A stretch of 64,000 bases of DNA from an uncultured Bacteroidales bacterium. GTDB lineage: Bacteria; Bacteroidota; Bacteroidia; Bacteroidales; Paludibacteraceae. The notes beneath the pieces are model-generated. The model did no database searches. It saw only the letters and a program-made list of their open reading frames with translations, and was not told the DNA's origin. Positions within the stretch are counted from its first letter, which is position 1. Every line of letters begins with the position of its first letter. The stretch is taken from the NCBI GenBank assembly GCA_902792535.1, contig CADAZU010000002.1, positions 1 to 64,000 on the forward strand, written 5' to 3'. The position numbers and the translations under genes were made by a program. Shown one piece after another: positions 43,901-51,515 of the stretch.

Positions 43901-44800
43901 ACAACTATTCCGCATAAAAGTGCTACCCTATACGGAGGCATCACTTATGACGTGAGCGCAGATGAATTGCTCGCTCAAAGCGCGAGCTACCCTTCCTTGG
44001 CATCCAGATCCGTAATTCATGACACTATCAACCGAGGACGAGTGAACTATCTACCCGGCACGAAATCAGAGATAGAGGGGATTCAAAAAGCACTTTCCGA
44101 TAAACAGATTCGCGTTCAGACTTTCACCTCCACAGCCGCTAACGAAGAGTCCTTCAAAACTCTATCCGGCATGAAACAGAACATTCTGCATCTCGCTACT
44201 CATGGTTTCTATTGGGCAGACTCTACCGACATTGATCCTATGGAACGAGGTGGATTGCTTTTTGCAGGTGCCAACACAGCTCTTTCCGGACACCGTGAAC
44301 GTTTGCCGGAGGGAGTGCAGGATGGCATCTTAACAGCCAAGGAGATTTCGGTCTTAGACTTTCGAGAGGCAGATATAGTAGTTCTCTCTGCTTGTGAGAC
44401 AGCCCAAGGAGAGATTACCGGAGAAGGTGTGTTTGGTCTCCAAAGAGCCTTCAAAATGGCGGGAGTTCAAAGTCTATTGATGGCTATTTGGCCAGTCGAC
44501 GATAAGGCGACACAGTTGTTGATGACTTCCTTTTACCGTTACTATAGTCAAGGTATGAGCAAACGCGAGGCTTTCCGAAGCGCACAGCAGGAGGTAAGGA
44601 ATAACACAACGGGCGACACCTCTTCTGAAGGCCGAGGAATGTCTGGAAAAGAGAAGATGCTGAATAAGGGAAAGATGGGTGGAGGTAATCAGCCAGCAGA
44701 AGTCAGCAAACAGCCGTCAGATGTCAGCCAGCAGAAGGCGGAGGTTAGCAAGCCCTATGCTTCGCCTTATTATTGGGCAGGGTTTATATTGCCGGATTAG
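40952..44800 (+). CDS. Secreted TPR-CHAT protein 2, with 14 near-identical TPRs
   Basis: 1282 aa from ATG 40952 (GTG 40946 would add two residues). Signal peptide, then the same head as CHAT 1 (ENTDEHLKQL, QCINDSDFVCAA). Residues about 125-712 are 14 successive 42-residue kinesin-light-chain-type TPRs. The unit is GExHPxYAxSLxNLGxLYxx, then GxYxKAExYYLxALxIxKS. The CHAT domain keeps His 1084 (HLATHGFYW) and Cys 1148 (LSACETAQGE). Its start (SAAFRENMRQWAITWDSVRA) is almost the same as in CHAT 1, also at DNA level, so the two arose by duplication or gene conversion. The TPR part is AT-richer than the CHAT part. Confidence 0.92.
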   Translation: MKRILLISFLCFATFCMTHAENTDEHLKQLAQCINDSDFVCAADQLPLVENWKSEKLLLHDIGFAISFYWEIYNNGGKTTQLVWLLSFYQIQFDLFYTNLYKQQQFNQAIKTETDVASFYLKLYGEDHLDYAKVLCNLGTLYQKIGSYSQAEEKFLKVLKIHKTLLGELHPSYASSLHNLGTLYIDIGNYPKAETYYLQALEIKKSVWGDNHPSYVTSLNALGSLYSTIGEYKKAENWYLRAMEIQDNLTCKQDNEYAITYNNLGNLYYKIGNYQKADTFFSQALEIRKKVLGETHPQYATSLHNMGALFYNVGEYSKAEVYFLQALEIRKSMLGTRHPSYATSLHNMGALYYKMGDYAKAEAYYSEALEIRKSILGENHPDYASTLNNLGLLHSRMGKYAETEAYNLHALEIKKSIFGESHPSYATSLHNLGTIYYKKGDYGKAETYYLQALKIRKSVLGETHPDYATSLHTLGTLYYKTGDYAEAEKYYIQDLVLTKSILGEQHPNYASLLLSIGWLYQRMGDYDKAEKYYLQNMVLTKSISGEKHPDYASSLLAIGGIYQKMGNYSEAEKYYLQNIELAKSISGEKHPDYASSLNNIASLYIDMKSYAKAESYYLHALRIKKSVLGEQHPDYASSLNNLGSLYVTMKDYEKAEQYYLQALEIQQSVLGNNHPNLATFLNNIGNLYSRKKDYAKAESYYTQAQRISKNRFIQSLDFMSDSQRSLLWSTLKNDYEYSYPKFIYRYAQKQPSISTFAYENELFTKGLLLNSANIVTQSILESKDSTLIQHWEYLVSIKRQIIALEEKNASTNELMILQDEAETMEKEITRSSAAFRENMRQWAITWDSVRAALKPNQVAIEYMRAPLNENNTMYCALLLRDTCSFPIFIPLFEEKKVIQLLDISQPSFIDKAYSYYENGKELSSLVWGKLLPYINPHEIVFFAPTGLLHEVALESIPYDSTQVISDVYNLVRLSSTRELALHKTTIPHKSATLYGGITYDVSADELLAQSASYPSLASRSVIHDTINRGRVNYLPGTKSEIEGIQKALSDKQIRVQTFTSTAANEESFKTLSGMKQNILHLATHGFYWADSTDIDPMERGGLLFAGANTALSGHRERLPEGVQDGILTAKEISVLDFREADIVVLSACETAQGEITGEGVFGLQRAFKMAGVQSLLMAIWPVDDKATQLLMTSFYRYYSQGMSKREAFRSAQQEVRNNTTGDTSSEGRGMSGKEKMLNKGKMGGGNQPAEVSKQPSDVSQQKAEVSKPYASPYYWAGFILPD
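41324..43087 (+). repeat. Array of 14 tandem 126-bp TPR-encoding units
   Basis: The 42-residue unit keeps exact register 14 times from GEDHLDYA to ISKNRF. Inner units are most alike (for example two neighbouring GEKHPDYASSL units), which points to recent unit duplication or recombination. Confidence 0.85.
44693..44750. repeat. In-frame tandem repeat (AGTCAGCAAACAGC-like) in CHAT 2
   Basis: Degenerate repeats encode PAEVSKQPSDVSQQKAEVSK just before the terminal PYASPYYWAGF motif, matching the position of the repeat in CHAT 1. Confidence 0.75.
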
Positions 44801-44932
44801 TTTAAGCGGATCGAGTTGAGAGATGTGCGCAGACCATAAGCGGGTAGCTGAGGTGTCCCCAAAAAGTTGGACAGGGTTAGTAAATGTTGTTCGATGTATG
44901 CATGTTCGTGGACATGTGGGGTATTTGTTCTT

Positions 44933-45826
44933 TCAGTTATTAATTGTGTGTTGTTGGCGGTATTGGACAGGAGACATCGACAAGCGGAGTTTGATGCGGT
45001 CATTATTGTAGTACTTGATGTAGTCTGCTAAACCTATCAAAAAGGTTTGCTCGTCCGCAAAATGATTCACATAATAAAACTCGTTCTTCAGCAAGCCGAA
45101 AAAGTTCTCCATGACCGAGTTGTCCAGACAGTTTCCCTTCCTTGACATACTTTGAATCATACCATGTTCCTTCAACGCCAGTTGGTATTGGGCGTGCTGG
45201 TATTGCCAGCCCTGGTCCGAGTGCAGCAACGCACCCTTCGATGCCTCCCCCATACGGCGGAAGGCTTTCTTGAGCATCTTCATCACCAACGCCATGTTCG
45301 GACTGCGGGAGACGGTATAACTAATAATCTCGCCGTTCCACATGTCCAGTATAGGGGAAAGATACCATTTGACACCGTTGATGACAAACTGGCTGATGTC
45401 CGTGGTCAGTTTGCGGAACGGACCCGGGGCTGCAAACTCCCTGTCAAGCACATTGGGTGCCTTCTTGCCCACATCGCCTTGGTAGGAGCGGTAATGGCGC
45501 TTGGGCGTGATGCCAAAAAGCGACATCATGTGCATCAGGCGCGCTACCGTCTTCCTGTTAATCACCCAACCGGCAACGCGCAGCGCTTGCCACACACGGC
45601 GGCAGCCGTAACGACCTTTGTTCTCACTATAGATCCGACGTATCTCTTCCTTTATGGAAGCGTACTTGTCCGGACGCTCCGACAAACGGTAGTAGTACGT
45701 GGAACGTACCATCCCTGCCGCTTTGAGCAGATGCTTCAAAGCATGTTTGGGCCTTAATGACCGGATGGCCTGCGCGAGCGACTGTTCCTGCGCTCTTCTG
45801 CTTCCATTAAGGCCTTTACTTTTTTT
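44933..45826 (-). CDS. IS3-family transposase, orfB (DDE integrase domain)
   Basis: About 298 codons from the frameshift site to the stop; it is produced as an OrfAB fusion. An HTH_21 region (YSENKGRYGCRRVWQALR) precedes the rve integrase core. Catalytic residues: Asp in LTTDISQFVI, Asp in LLHSDQGWQYQ, Glu in SVMENFFGLLKNE. The C-terminus YIKYYNNDRIKLRLSMSPVQYR is typical. The frame stays open upstream to 46084, but that part only shadows orfA. It appears intact and possibly active. Confidence 0.92.
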   Translation of the reverse strand, partial: KKSKGLNGSRRAQEQSLAQAIRSLRPKHALKHLLKAAGMVRSTYYYRLSERPDKYASIKEEIRRIYSENKGRYGCRRVWQALRVAGWVINRKTVARLMHMMSLFGITPKRHYRSYQGDVGKKAPNVLDREFAAPGPFRKLTTDISQFVINGVKWYLSPILDMWNGEIISYTVSRSPNMALVMKMLKKAFRRMGEASKGALLHSDQGWQYQHAQYQLALKEHGMIQSMSRKGNCLDNSVMENFFGLLKNEFYYVNHFADEQTFLIGLADYIKYYNNDRIKLRLSMSPVQYRQQHTINN

Positions 45827-46290
45827 AACAAGGCATTCTCCGCCCGGAGGTAATCCAGTTCGTTCATCGCCTCCTTGAGCTTCTGCTTCAGCTCCGCTTT
45901 CGTCAATGCTTCGTCCAGTGTGTCGCCTGATCTCATAACTTCCATTATATCTATTACTGCGCTTTCTACGCCTGCATTTCCCTTGCGCTTGTAGGTCGAT
46001 ATGCAACGGCATACCGATGAGTAGGGAACGCTGTATTTGGCGCTTAGCGTGTGCAAAGGTACTCTTTTTTGACGATATGTGCAAATAATTTTCTCTTTTA
46101 TCGCATCATAGCAGATGTTTTTAGGGTACGCCGCCAGACCGCGCTCGCCTTCTCTGGCGTAGATAAGGAGCCATGTCTGCAACTCGCCGTCACGGATGTG
46201 GAACTGTCGGCTTACTGCATGAGCGGATGCGCCGCTCTGAAGCTTTTTTAACGCTTCCATTTTGACCTCTAAGGGCACTTTCTTTCTCAT
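45754..46290 (-). CDS. IS3-family transposase, orfA (helix-turn-helix)
   Basis: 178 aa from ATG 46290. Two helix-turn-helix segments (HAVSRQFHIRDGELQTWLL and LHTLSAKYSVPYSSVCRCI) and a C-terminal leucine-zipper-like helix (LDYLRAENALLKKVKALM). OrfA binds the IS ends. The A7 tract at 45826-45820 (minus strand, AAAAAAAG) is a classic -1 slippery site giving the OrfAB transposase. Confidence 0.9.
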   Translation of the reverse strand: MRKKVPLEVKMEALKKLQSGASAHAVSRQFHIRDGELQTWLLIYAREGERGLAAYPKNICYDAIKEKIICTYRQKRVPLHTLSAKYSVPYSSVCRCISTYKRKGNAGVESAVIDIMEVMRSGDTLDEALTKAELKQKLKEAMNELDYLRAENALLKKVKALMEAEERRNSRSRRPSGH

Positions 46291-46367
46291 AATGAATCTT
46301 TTAAAGTGTCCAAAAAACGGGGTACACTACAGCTTTGATACGCTTGTGATACGCTTACTAACTAATG

Positions 46368-46422
46368 AATCACCTATGTATCACCTAAGAATCACCTATG
46401 AATCACCTAAGAATCACCTAAA
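46368..46422. repeat. Tandem repeat (AATCACCTA units)
   Basis: Six 9-10 bp units (GAATCACCTAT, GTATCACCTAA, GAATCACCTAA) beside the right IS end. Part of the gene-free stretch 46327-46855. Confidence 0.8.
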
Positions 46423-46446
46423 GATGACAGCATACTAACCACACCC

Positions 46447-46530
46447 CGGGTTGTTCTACGGACGGCCACCGGCAGTCCGATCGAGCAGAGCTCTTCACCC
46501 CCTCAAGGGGAGGAGGAAGGGAGGAAGGGG
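46447..46530. repeat. Fragment of the composite repeat (copy C)
   Basis: TTCTACGGACGG, then GATCGAGCAGAGCTCTTCAC and CCCCTCAAGGGGAGG match the middle module of copy B (56917-56975). It continues into a palindromic GCCGACTGGCAGTCGGC (about 46533). The short ORF crossing it (translated ADWQSAQ...) is repeat-encoded and not called a gene. Confidence 0.65.
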
Positions 46531-46707
46531 AAATGCCGACTGGCAGTCGGCGCAATACAAAGAATCTAACGGCGGCAAAAATGCCACCGAAGGGAACAAA
46601 GAGGACGGCAAAGCCGTGTCCAAATTAAATTTGGACGCAATAAACAAAGTAAAAAAACGATATACAAAGTAATCGGACGCAATAAACAAAATAAAAAATC
46701 AGAAATA

Positions 46708-46739
46708 TTTGCACGATTCAAAAAAAAGCAGTAAATTTG
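46708..46739 (+). promoter_or_regulatory. Promoter of the CHASE2-FecR-like-pfkA run
   Basis: TTTGC (46708-46712), a 19-bp spacer and TAAATTTG (46732-46739). The sequence around the -7 (AAAAAAAGCAGTAAATTTGC) is nearly the same as at the promoters near 55121 and 57207. Confidence 0.85.
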
Positions 46740-46756
46740 CGGCGCAAATTAAAAAA

Positions 46757-46855
46757 CGACATAACTATACTACATAACATAACTATACATAGCACAAAAC
46801 CACATAACATAACATAACACCACATAACATAACTACACAACATAACTCACATAAC
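46757..46855. repeat. ACATAAC tandem repeats forming the 5' leader of the CHASE2 gene
   Basis: About ten ACATAAC-type units (ACATAACATAAC, CACATAAC, ACATAACTATAC) make up almost the entire leader up to the ATG at 46856. No normal purine-rich ribosome-binding site is visible. Confidence 0.85.
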
Positions 46856-48034
46856 ATGGAGAATGAAAAGGAAAAAATAAAATGGTGGCAAGCAGGAGTG
46901 ATCATCGTGCTCTCTGTGTTAATTGCCGGATTGTGCAGCGTCTATCTGAACACCGACTTTTCGTCGATTGAGATGTTCGCTCCCATGGAGAAGAAGATGG
47001 ATTTCCAAGTGACGGACATCTATAACATGATGGCAGGAGACGAGACGGAACGTAATATGAGCCAAGATGTTGCGGTGGTGCTGATAGATAATTTGAACCG
47101 AGAGGAGCTGATGAGTCTGATCGACACGATAAAACATTACGAGCCGAAAGCCATTGGACTGGATATCTATTTCTCCATAAAGAAAGCAGACAATAAGGCG
47201 TTGATTCAAACGATTGAGACCACGCCGAATATGGTGAATATCATCATGGTTGAGCCCGATCCGGATCGTATTCACTATGTACAAGATACCCTTTCATTCT
47301 TCTACGAAAGTCTCTCAACGGTTCCTCACTCCGGTTTTGCAAATCTGGATGCGGATTATGCATGGACCGTTATACGTACGTTCGTTCCGTATGTATGCAC
47401 CCGCAACGGAGATACCATCTCCAACATTGCATTGGAATTAGCCAAGATAGCAGCTCCCGAACGTGCGCAAGAATTGATCCGAAGAGGTAATACAGAAGAG
47501 ATTATAGATTTCAGCCACTGTGTAGTAGATACTATTTCCGCATACCGATTAGCCAACCCCGATGTGGCAAACCGGTTACGCGGCAAAGTGGTGCTGATCG
47601 GAGTGGGCAAGGATCCGAAAGATACGTATCTTACTCCTATGAGAATGCCGACTCCGGGTGTTATGATTCATGCCTATGCCACGCAAACGATCCTTCAGGG
47701 CGAGTATATTGAGACGATCGCTCCATGGATGAGCTGGGCGATAGCCATTATTTTGTGTCTGGCGGTTGTGAGCATATTGCTCTTTGCCAACGAATCCGAC
47801 AAACCCAAATACCGGCTTAATCTGTCCGTTCGGTTACTGACGTTCTTTATTCTATTTAGTTTGGTATTTATCGGTAGCGCGATATTCGCTTGCGACCATA
47901 TTTACGTTGACTACACGCCGGTGATCAAGATGCTGGTATTTGGCATGCTCGCTTTCGACCTCGTTTATGCCGGCTATGGTTCATTCCGGAACAAACCCAA
48001 TGGGACAAAACAAACAAAAAAACATAAAAAATGA
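46856..48034 (+). CDS. CHASE2-domain membrane sensor protein without output domain
   Basis: 392 aa. One N-terminal transmembrane helix (about residues 11-31), then an extracytoplasmic CHASE2 domain to about 290. Family motifs include VAVVLIDNLNREELMSLIDTIKHYEPKAIGLDIYF, then LRGKVVLIGVGKDPKDTYLTPM and PGVMIHAYATQTILQGEYI. Three C-terminal helices and a short basic tail (KPNGTKQTKKHKK) follow. CHASE2 domains sense unknown extracellular signals and usually feed a kinase, cyclase or protease domain; here none is attached. CHASE2 and CHAT are often linked in other bacteria, so a partnership with the neighbouring CHAT proteins is likely. Its stop overlaps the next ATG (ATGA). Confidence 0.88.
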   Translation: MENEKEKIKWWQAGVIIVLSVLIAGLCSVYLNTDFSSIEMFAPMEKKMDFQVTDIYNMMAGDETERNMSQDVAVVLIDNLNREELMSLIDTIKHYEPKAIGLDIYFSIKKADNKALIQTIETTPNMVNIIMVEPDPDRIHYVQDTLSFFYESLSTVPHSGFANLDADYAWTVIRTFVPYVCTRNGDTISNIALELAKIAAPERAQELIRRGNTEEIIDFSHCVVDTISAYRLANPDVANRLRGKVVLIGVGKDPKDTYLTPMRMPTPGVMIHAYATQTILQGEYIETIAPWMSWAIAIILCLAVVSILLFANESDKPKYRLNLSVRLLTFFILFSLVFIGSAIFACDHIYVDYTPVIKMLVFGMLAFDLVYAGYGSFRNKPNGTKQTKKHKK

Positions 48035-48870
48035 AACGCGTTTTCTTTATTATTCTCTGCCTCATAGGAGGTTGGATAAGTATTCAAGCCCAAGCCAAGT
48101 ACCGTGTAAACTCGTATGAGGGCGAGGTGCAATACAAGCAGAGAGGTCAGAACAGCTCCTGGCAAGCGGTCAAACTGGATATGGTGTTGGAGTCGCTGGA
48201 TTCTCTTCGTGTCGGCAAAGAAAGCGAGATCCATGTCGTTGACATCGTAAGGAATAAACGCTACACATTCGACCGGAAGGCGAATGATGCTATATACCAA
48301 CTGGTAAATGATGCCAAAAACGACCTTGCCTTACGCATTTTAAGAAGTCTGAATATATCCCTCGCCAGCGGCAAGCCAGATACGCTGAAACATACCATGG
48401 GGTTGTTGGGAGCCGGTTCGCGCGGTCATGGGAGCAAGATCGATTATTACGACATGGCGGAGCAGCTGGCATGGATCGGCGCGCAGGCTTGTTCGGGCGA
48501 GAAGAGTCCGAAGATAGAGGGTATCACGCTCAAACGGCACAAACTGAGCGGAGGGGAGCTGGATTTCGAGTTCGAGAACCGCACGGACAAGGACTACCAT
48601 ATCAACGTGCTGCATGTGAACAAACGCACCCATGCCATCTCGCTGTGCTATGTGATTACCCAGGAAATAGCGGCTAACTCCTGCCCGATCACGCCGAGCG
48701 GCTTCTGCTCCTGCGCGATGGATGTCTATTTCCCGGACACGCAGGACGATGTGTATGTGCTGTTCGCAACGGTAGAACCGTACGATACGGAAATACTGGA
48801 TAACGAACTGGAATATCATTATACCAATACCACCAAAAAGACCCATTCGGACATTCAATACATGTGGTGA
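48031..48870 (+). CDS. Secreted FecR-like/DUF4384-like protein
   Basis: 279 aa with signal peptide (MKRVFFIILCLIGGWISIQAQA). Residues 23-85 (VNSYEGEVQYKQRGQNSSW, LDSLRVGKESEIHVVD) follow the FecR-domain pattern of a short beta-rich periplasmic module. Residues 170-270 (LDFEFENRTDKDYHINVLHVNKRTHAISLCY) resemble the DUF4384 fold that accompanies CHAT genes. Both assignments are by eye. It is translationally coupled to the CHASE2 gene, so it probably acts in the periplasm with that sensor. Confidence 0.6.
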   Translation: MKRVFFIILCLIGGWISIQAQAKYRVNSYEGEVQYKQRGQNSSWQAVKLDMVLESLDSLRVGKESEIHVVDIVRNKRYTFDRKANDAIYQLVNDAKNDLALRILRSLNISLASGKPDTLKHTMGLLGAGSRGHGSKIDYYDMAEQLAWIGAQACSGEKSPKIEGITLKRHKLSGGELDFEFENRTDKDYHINVLHVNKRTHAISLCYVITQEIAANSCPITPSGFCSCAMDVYFPDTQDDVYVLFATVEPYDTEILDNELEYHYTNTTKKTHSDIQYMW

Positions 48871-48871
48871 T

Positions 48872-50008
48872 ATGAGGATGAGATTCTTTCTATTGGGAGC
48901 CGTATTGATGGTGTGTGCAGGGCTCGGAGCGAAACCGCTTATTGCATACAAGACGATCGTTTATACGGACAGCACGCTGACGGACGATATTGCCCGCGAC
49001 CCCGATCTGGCGGAAGAAGGGAGCCGCGGCTTCGGCAGCAGTCTACTCAACGCGATGGGCAATGCGGCTTTGGGCGTCGCGACCGGGTATATTTCGTCCG
49101 TTGTGGATCTCGGTATTCAAGCGATCGGACAGCTCATTACGATGGATCGCCGCCACAAAGAGGAATGGATGGCGAACGCTTCGAAAGAGTGCAGTTACAC
49201 CAATTCGCTCGGGACGCTCTATGCGATCAATGATTTCTATTCGCAGGGCTCGGAGCTGGGTGCTTTGGATCCGCACGGCATACAATTCAACGGCATAGGA
49301 TGTCTGGCAACCGTGGACGAAGATACGTCGTTCTATGTCTCCTGCCACCTCAACCGACGTAAACTGAACCGCATTCGGGACCACTCCAAATTCGAACTGA
49401 TTTTGGACACCATTATCATCAATCCGTACCATTCGCATCTGCCTAATTCGCCGCTTCCTCTGAGTTTCTCGTTTGCGGAGCGAAAGACATTCAATTTCAA
49501 GATGAATATCCAGTTGAAGTCGTCATGGATGGATTTCACGCCGGCGATGCACAAGGACGAGGTGCTGGGCGAATTCATGCTGGATATACCGATTGATTCA
49601 GCGGACGTGAATGAGAATGGGACATTCGTTTATATCCGCCCGAAAGGGCAAGAGCCTCTGTATCAGATTACCGGCGAGAGTTTTATCGTGCCGCGCTCGT
49701 ATATGCAGATTCCGGATGACTCGTTGGGGTTGCGAGAGCACTATGGGACGGGACAATACAGCCTGTCGGTGGTGGTTGAGGAGAGTTGCGAACTGACGCC
49801 GGAGTACCTCAAGAACTGGCGTGCAGACCGCAAATACCGCAAATCGCTTGCGCAGGACGACAAGAAGAAAACGACTTTCGACGAGGTGTGGAAAACGATC
49901 ACCCGCCAGACATGGGACGAATCGCTTCAGGCATGGGTGGTGACGATCCTCAAAGCCCCGGCGGACTACTCCATCAAAACGATGAACGAACAACTGAAGA
50001 TAAAATAA
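48872..50008 (+). CDS. Secreted protein of unknown function
   Basis: 378 aa with signal peptide ([22 protein letters not shown]). A Gly-rich helical segment ([34 protein letters not shown]) near residues 52-86 could insert in or associate with a membrane. The rest is beta-rich ([33 protein letters not shown]). I know no family. It begins 1 bp after the FecR-like gene and is thus the third member of the CHASE2 unit. A hydrophobic Gly-rich stretch in an exported protein near caspase-like genes makes a pore or effector role conceivable, but that is speculation. Confidence 0.65.
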   Translation: MRMRFFLLGAVLMVCAGLGAKPLIAYKTIVYTDSTLTDDIARDPDLAEEGSRGFGSSLLNAMGNAALGVATGYISSVVDLGIQAIGQLITMDRRHKEEWMANASKECSYTNSLGTLYAINDFYSQGSELGALDPHGIQFNGIGCLATVDEDTSFYVSCHLNRRKLNRIRDHSKFELILDTIIINPYHSHLPNSPLPLSFSFAERKTFNFKMNIQLKSSWMDFTPAMHKDEVLGEFMLDIPIDSADVNENGTFVYIRPKGQEPLYQITGESFIVPRSYMQIPDDSLGLREHYGTGQYSLSVVVEESCELTPEYLKNWRADRKYRKSLAQDDKKKTTFDEVWKTITRQTWDESLQAWVVTILKAPADYSIKTMNEQLKIK

Positions 50009-50019
50009 AATATACTATT

Positions 50020-51003
50020 ATGGAATATAAGATCAATACAATCGGAGTGCTCACATCGGGAGGAGACGCTCCGGGAATGAACGCTGCTGTCCGCGCCGTG
50101 ACACGTGCAGCGATTGCAAACAACATCCGCGTCAAAGCTATCTTCCGCGGCTACAAAGGTCTCATGGACGGCGAAGTGCAAGAGTTTTCCACCCAGGACG
50201 TGAGTGGTATCATCCAACGCGGAGGTACGATCCTCAAATCCGCTCGCAGCGAGGAGTTCAAAACGCCGGAGGGACGCAAACGCGCGTTCGAGACCCTTCA
50301 ACGGGAGCAGATCGACGCCCTGATCGTCATCGGCGGCGACGGCACTTTCACCGGCGCACGCGCCTTGGCACAAGAATACAACATCCCCGTCATCGGAGTA
50401 CCCGGAACGATTGATAATGACCTATGGGGCACGGACTCTACCATCGGCTATGACACCGCGCTCAACACCATCGTTGAATGTGTGGACAAACTGCGCGACA
50501 CCGGCACCAGCCATGAGCGACTCTTCCTCGTCGAAATCATGGGACGCGACGCCGGATTCCTTACCCTCAATGCCGCCATCGCTGCCGGAGCCGAAGCCGC
50601 GATCATCCCCGAGAGAGCCACGATAGAAGAGCAGTTGGAAGCCGCTATCGGCCAAGGCAGACGCAAGCATAAGAACAGCAGTATCGTCCTCGTTCAGGAG
50701 CACGCTATCCCCGGCGGAGCGCAGGCCGTAGCGAAAGTGATTGAGGAGAGCCATCCCGAGTACGGCACGCGCGTGACCATCCTCGGCCATCTCCAGCGCG
50801 GAGGTTCACCCTCCGCCTTCGACCGCATCCTCGCGTCCCGTCTCGGCTGCGCAGCCGTACAGGCGCTCATGGAGGAGCAGCGCTCCATCATGGTCGGACT
50901 CCAGAACGGCGACGTGGTCTATGTTCCCCTCACCAAAGCCATCAAAGAGAAAAAGGACATCAAGGACGACAAATGGCAAGCCCTCCAAGTGCTGAGCCTA
51001 TAA
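50020..51003 (+). CDS. pfkA: ATP-dependent 6-phosphofructokinase
   Basis: 327 aa, standard bacterial PfkA length. Motifs: [15 protein letters not shown] (ATP site), [31 protein letters not shown] with the catalytic Asp, and [12 protein letters not shown]-terminal [23 protein letters not shown] binds fructose 6-phosphate. GGDG with Gly after Asp predicts ATP rather than pyrophosphate use. Start ATG 50020 fits; an in-frame start at 49786 belongs to the previous gene's shadow. It catalyses the committed step of glycolysis, an odd neighbour for the CHASE2/CHAT genes; only 11 bp separate it from the upstream gene. Confidence 0.96.
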   Translation: MEYKINTIGVLTSGGDAPGMNAAVRAVTRAAIANNIRVKAIFRGYKGLMDGEVQEFSTQDVSGIIQRGGTILKSARSEEFKTPEGRKRAFETLQREQIDALIVIGGDGTFTGARALAQEYNIPVIGVPGTIDNDLWGTDSTIGYDTALNTIVECVDKLRDTGTSHERLFLVEIMGRDAGFLTLNAAIAAGAEAAIIPERATIEEQLEAAIGQGRRKHKNSSIVLVQEHAIPGGAQAVAKVIEESHPEYGTRVTILGHLQRGGSPSAFDRILASRLGCAAVQALMEEQRSIMVGLQNGDVVYVPLTKAIKEKKDIKDDKWQALQVLSL

Positions 51004-51005
51004 GC

Positions 51006-51455
51006 ATGACCTCCATTCTTTTTATATGTCATGGTAATATCTGCCGTTCTCCGATGGCGGAGTTTATCTTCCGTGAACTGTGCCGCCAAGCCGGGCTCGA
51101 AGATCGTTTTCGGATTGCCTCCATGGCGGTCTCGACCGAAGAGATCGGCAATGACATCTACCCGCCGGCAAAAGAGACGCTCCGCCAACACGGGATTCCG
51201 TTCGAGCGCCATTGTGCGCGCCGGATAGATCGCGCTTCGTTCGACCGCTACGACCTCATCGTCTGCGCCGACCGCTCCAACATCCGCGCCATCGAACGCC
51301 TGTTCGGTCCATCATCCAAGTTCTCCCTCATGATGCATTGGGCAGGCGAGGAGCGCGATGTCTCTGACCCTTGGTACACCCGCGACTTCGAAGCCGCCTT
51401 CCGCGACATCTATGCCGCTTGCCAAGGACTATTGACAAATAATAATTTCGTATGA
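51006..51455 (+). CDS. Low-molecular-weight protein-tyrosine phosphatase
   Basis: 149 aa. The P-loop CHGNICRSP (C-X5-R-S) follows the first strand (SILFICHGNICRSPMAEF), and the general acid Asp is in DVSDPWYTRDF near residue 120. This is a complete LMW-PTP, cytoplasmic, acting on phosphotyrosine proteins or arsenate-like substrates. ATG 51006 lies 2 bp after the pfkA stop, so they are co-expressed. It precedes CHAT 3 by 60 bp. Whether it belongs to the CHASE2/CHAT system is not known. Confidence 0.92.
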   Translation: MTSILFICHGNICRSPMAEFIFRELCRQAGLEDRFRIASMAVSTEEIGNDIYPPAKETLRQHGIPFERHCARRIDRASFDRYDLIVCADRSNIRAIERLFGPSSKFSLMMHWAGEERDVSDPWYTRDFEAAFRDIYAACQGLLTNNNFV

Positions 51456-51515
51456 GTATAATCCTCCTCTGAATTGAGCAAAGTATGGCTGATCTATGAT
51501 AGTAACAAAGGTAAG

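Larger units (their letters stand above)
44854..46326 (-). mobile_element. IS3-family insertion sequence
   Basis: A 1473-bp element with imperfect 20-bp terminal inverted repeats: TGTCCCCAAAAAGTTGGACA (44854-44873) and the complement of TGTCCAAAAAACGGGGTACA (46307-46326). Inside, on the minus strand, are overlapping orfA and orfB joined by an A7 slippery site, the IS3-family layout. No clear target duplication is visible. It separates CHAT 2 from the CHASE2 gene. Confidence 0.9.

Noticed and set aside
45826-46084. Independent start of IS orfB at 46084
   Set aside because: The upstream part is the out-of-frame reading of orfA; transposase homology starts around the A7 slippery site, so the OrfAB frameshift product is expected.
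46368-46422. CRISPR-like array
   Set aside because: Units are 9-10 bp without spacers, and no cas genes are present; same reasoning for the TTTGACA and ACATAAC tracts.
46451-46672. Short plus-strand ORF (73 codons) between the IS and the CHASE2 gene
   Set aside because: Most of it is translated repeat sequence (copy C and the GCCGACTGGCAGTCGGC palindrome); no ribosome-binding site or family.
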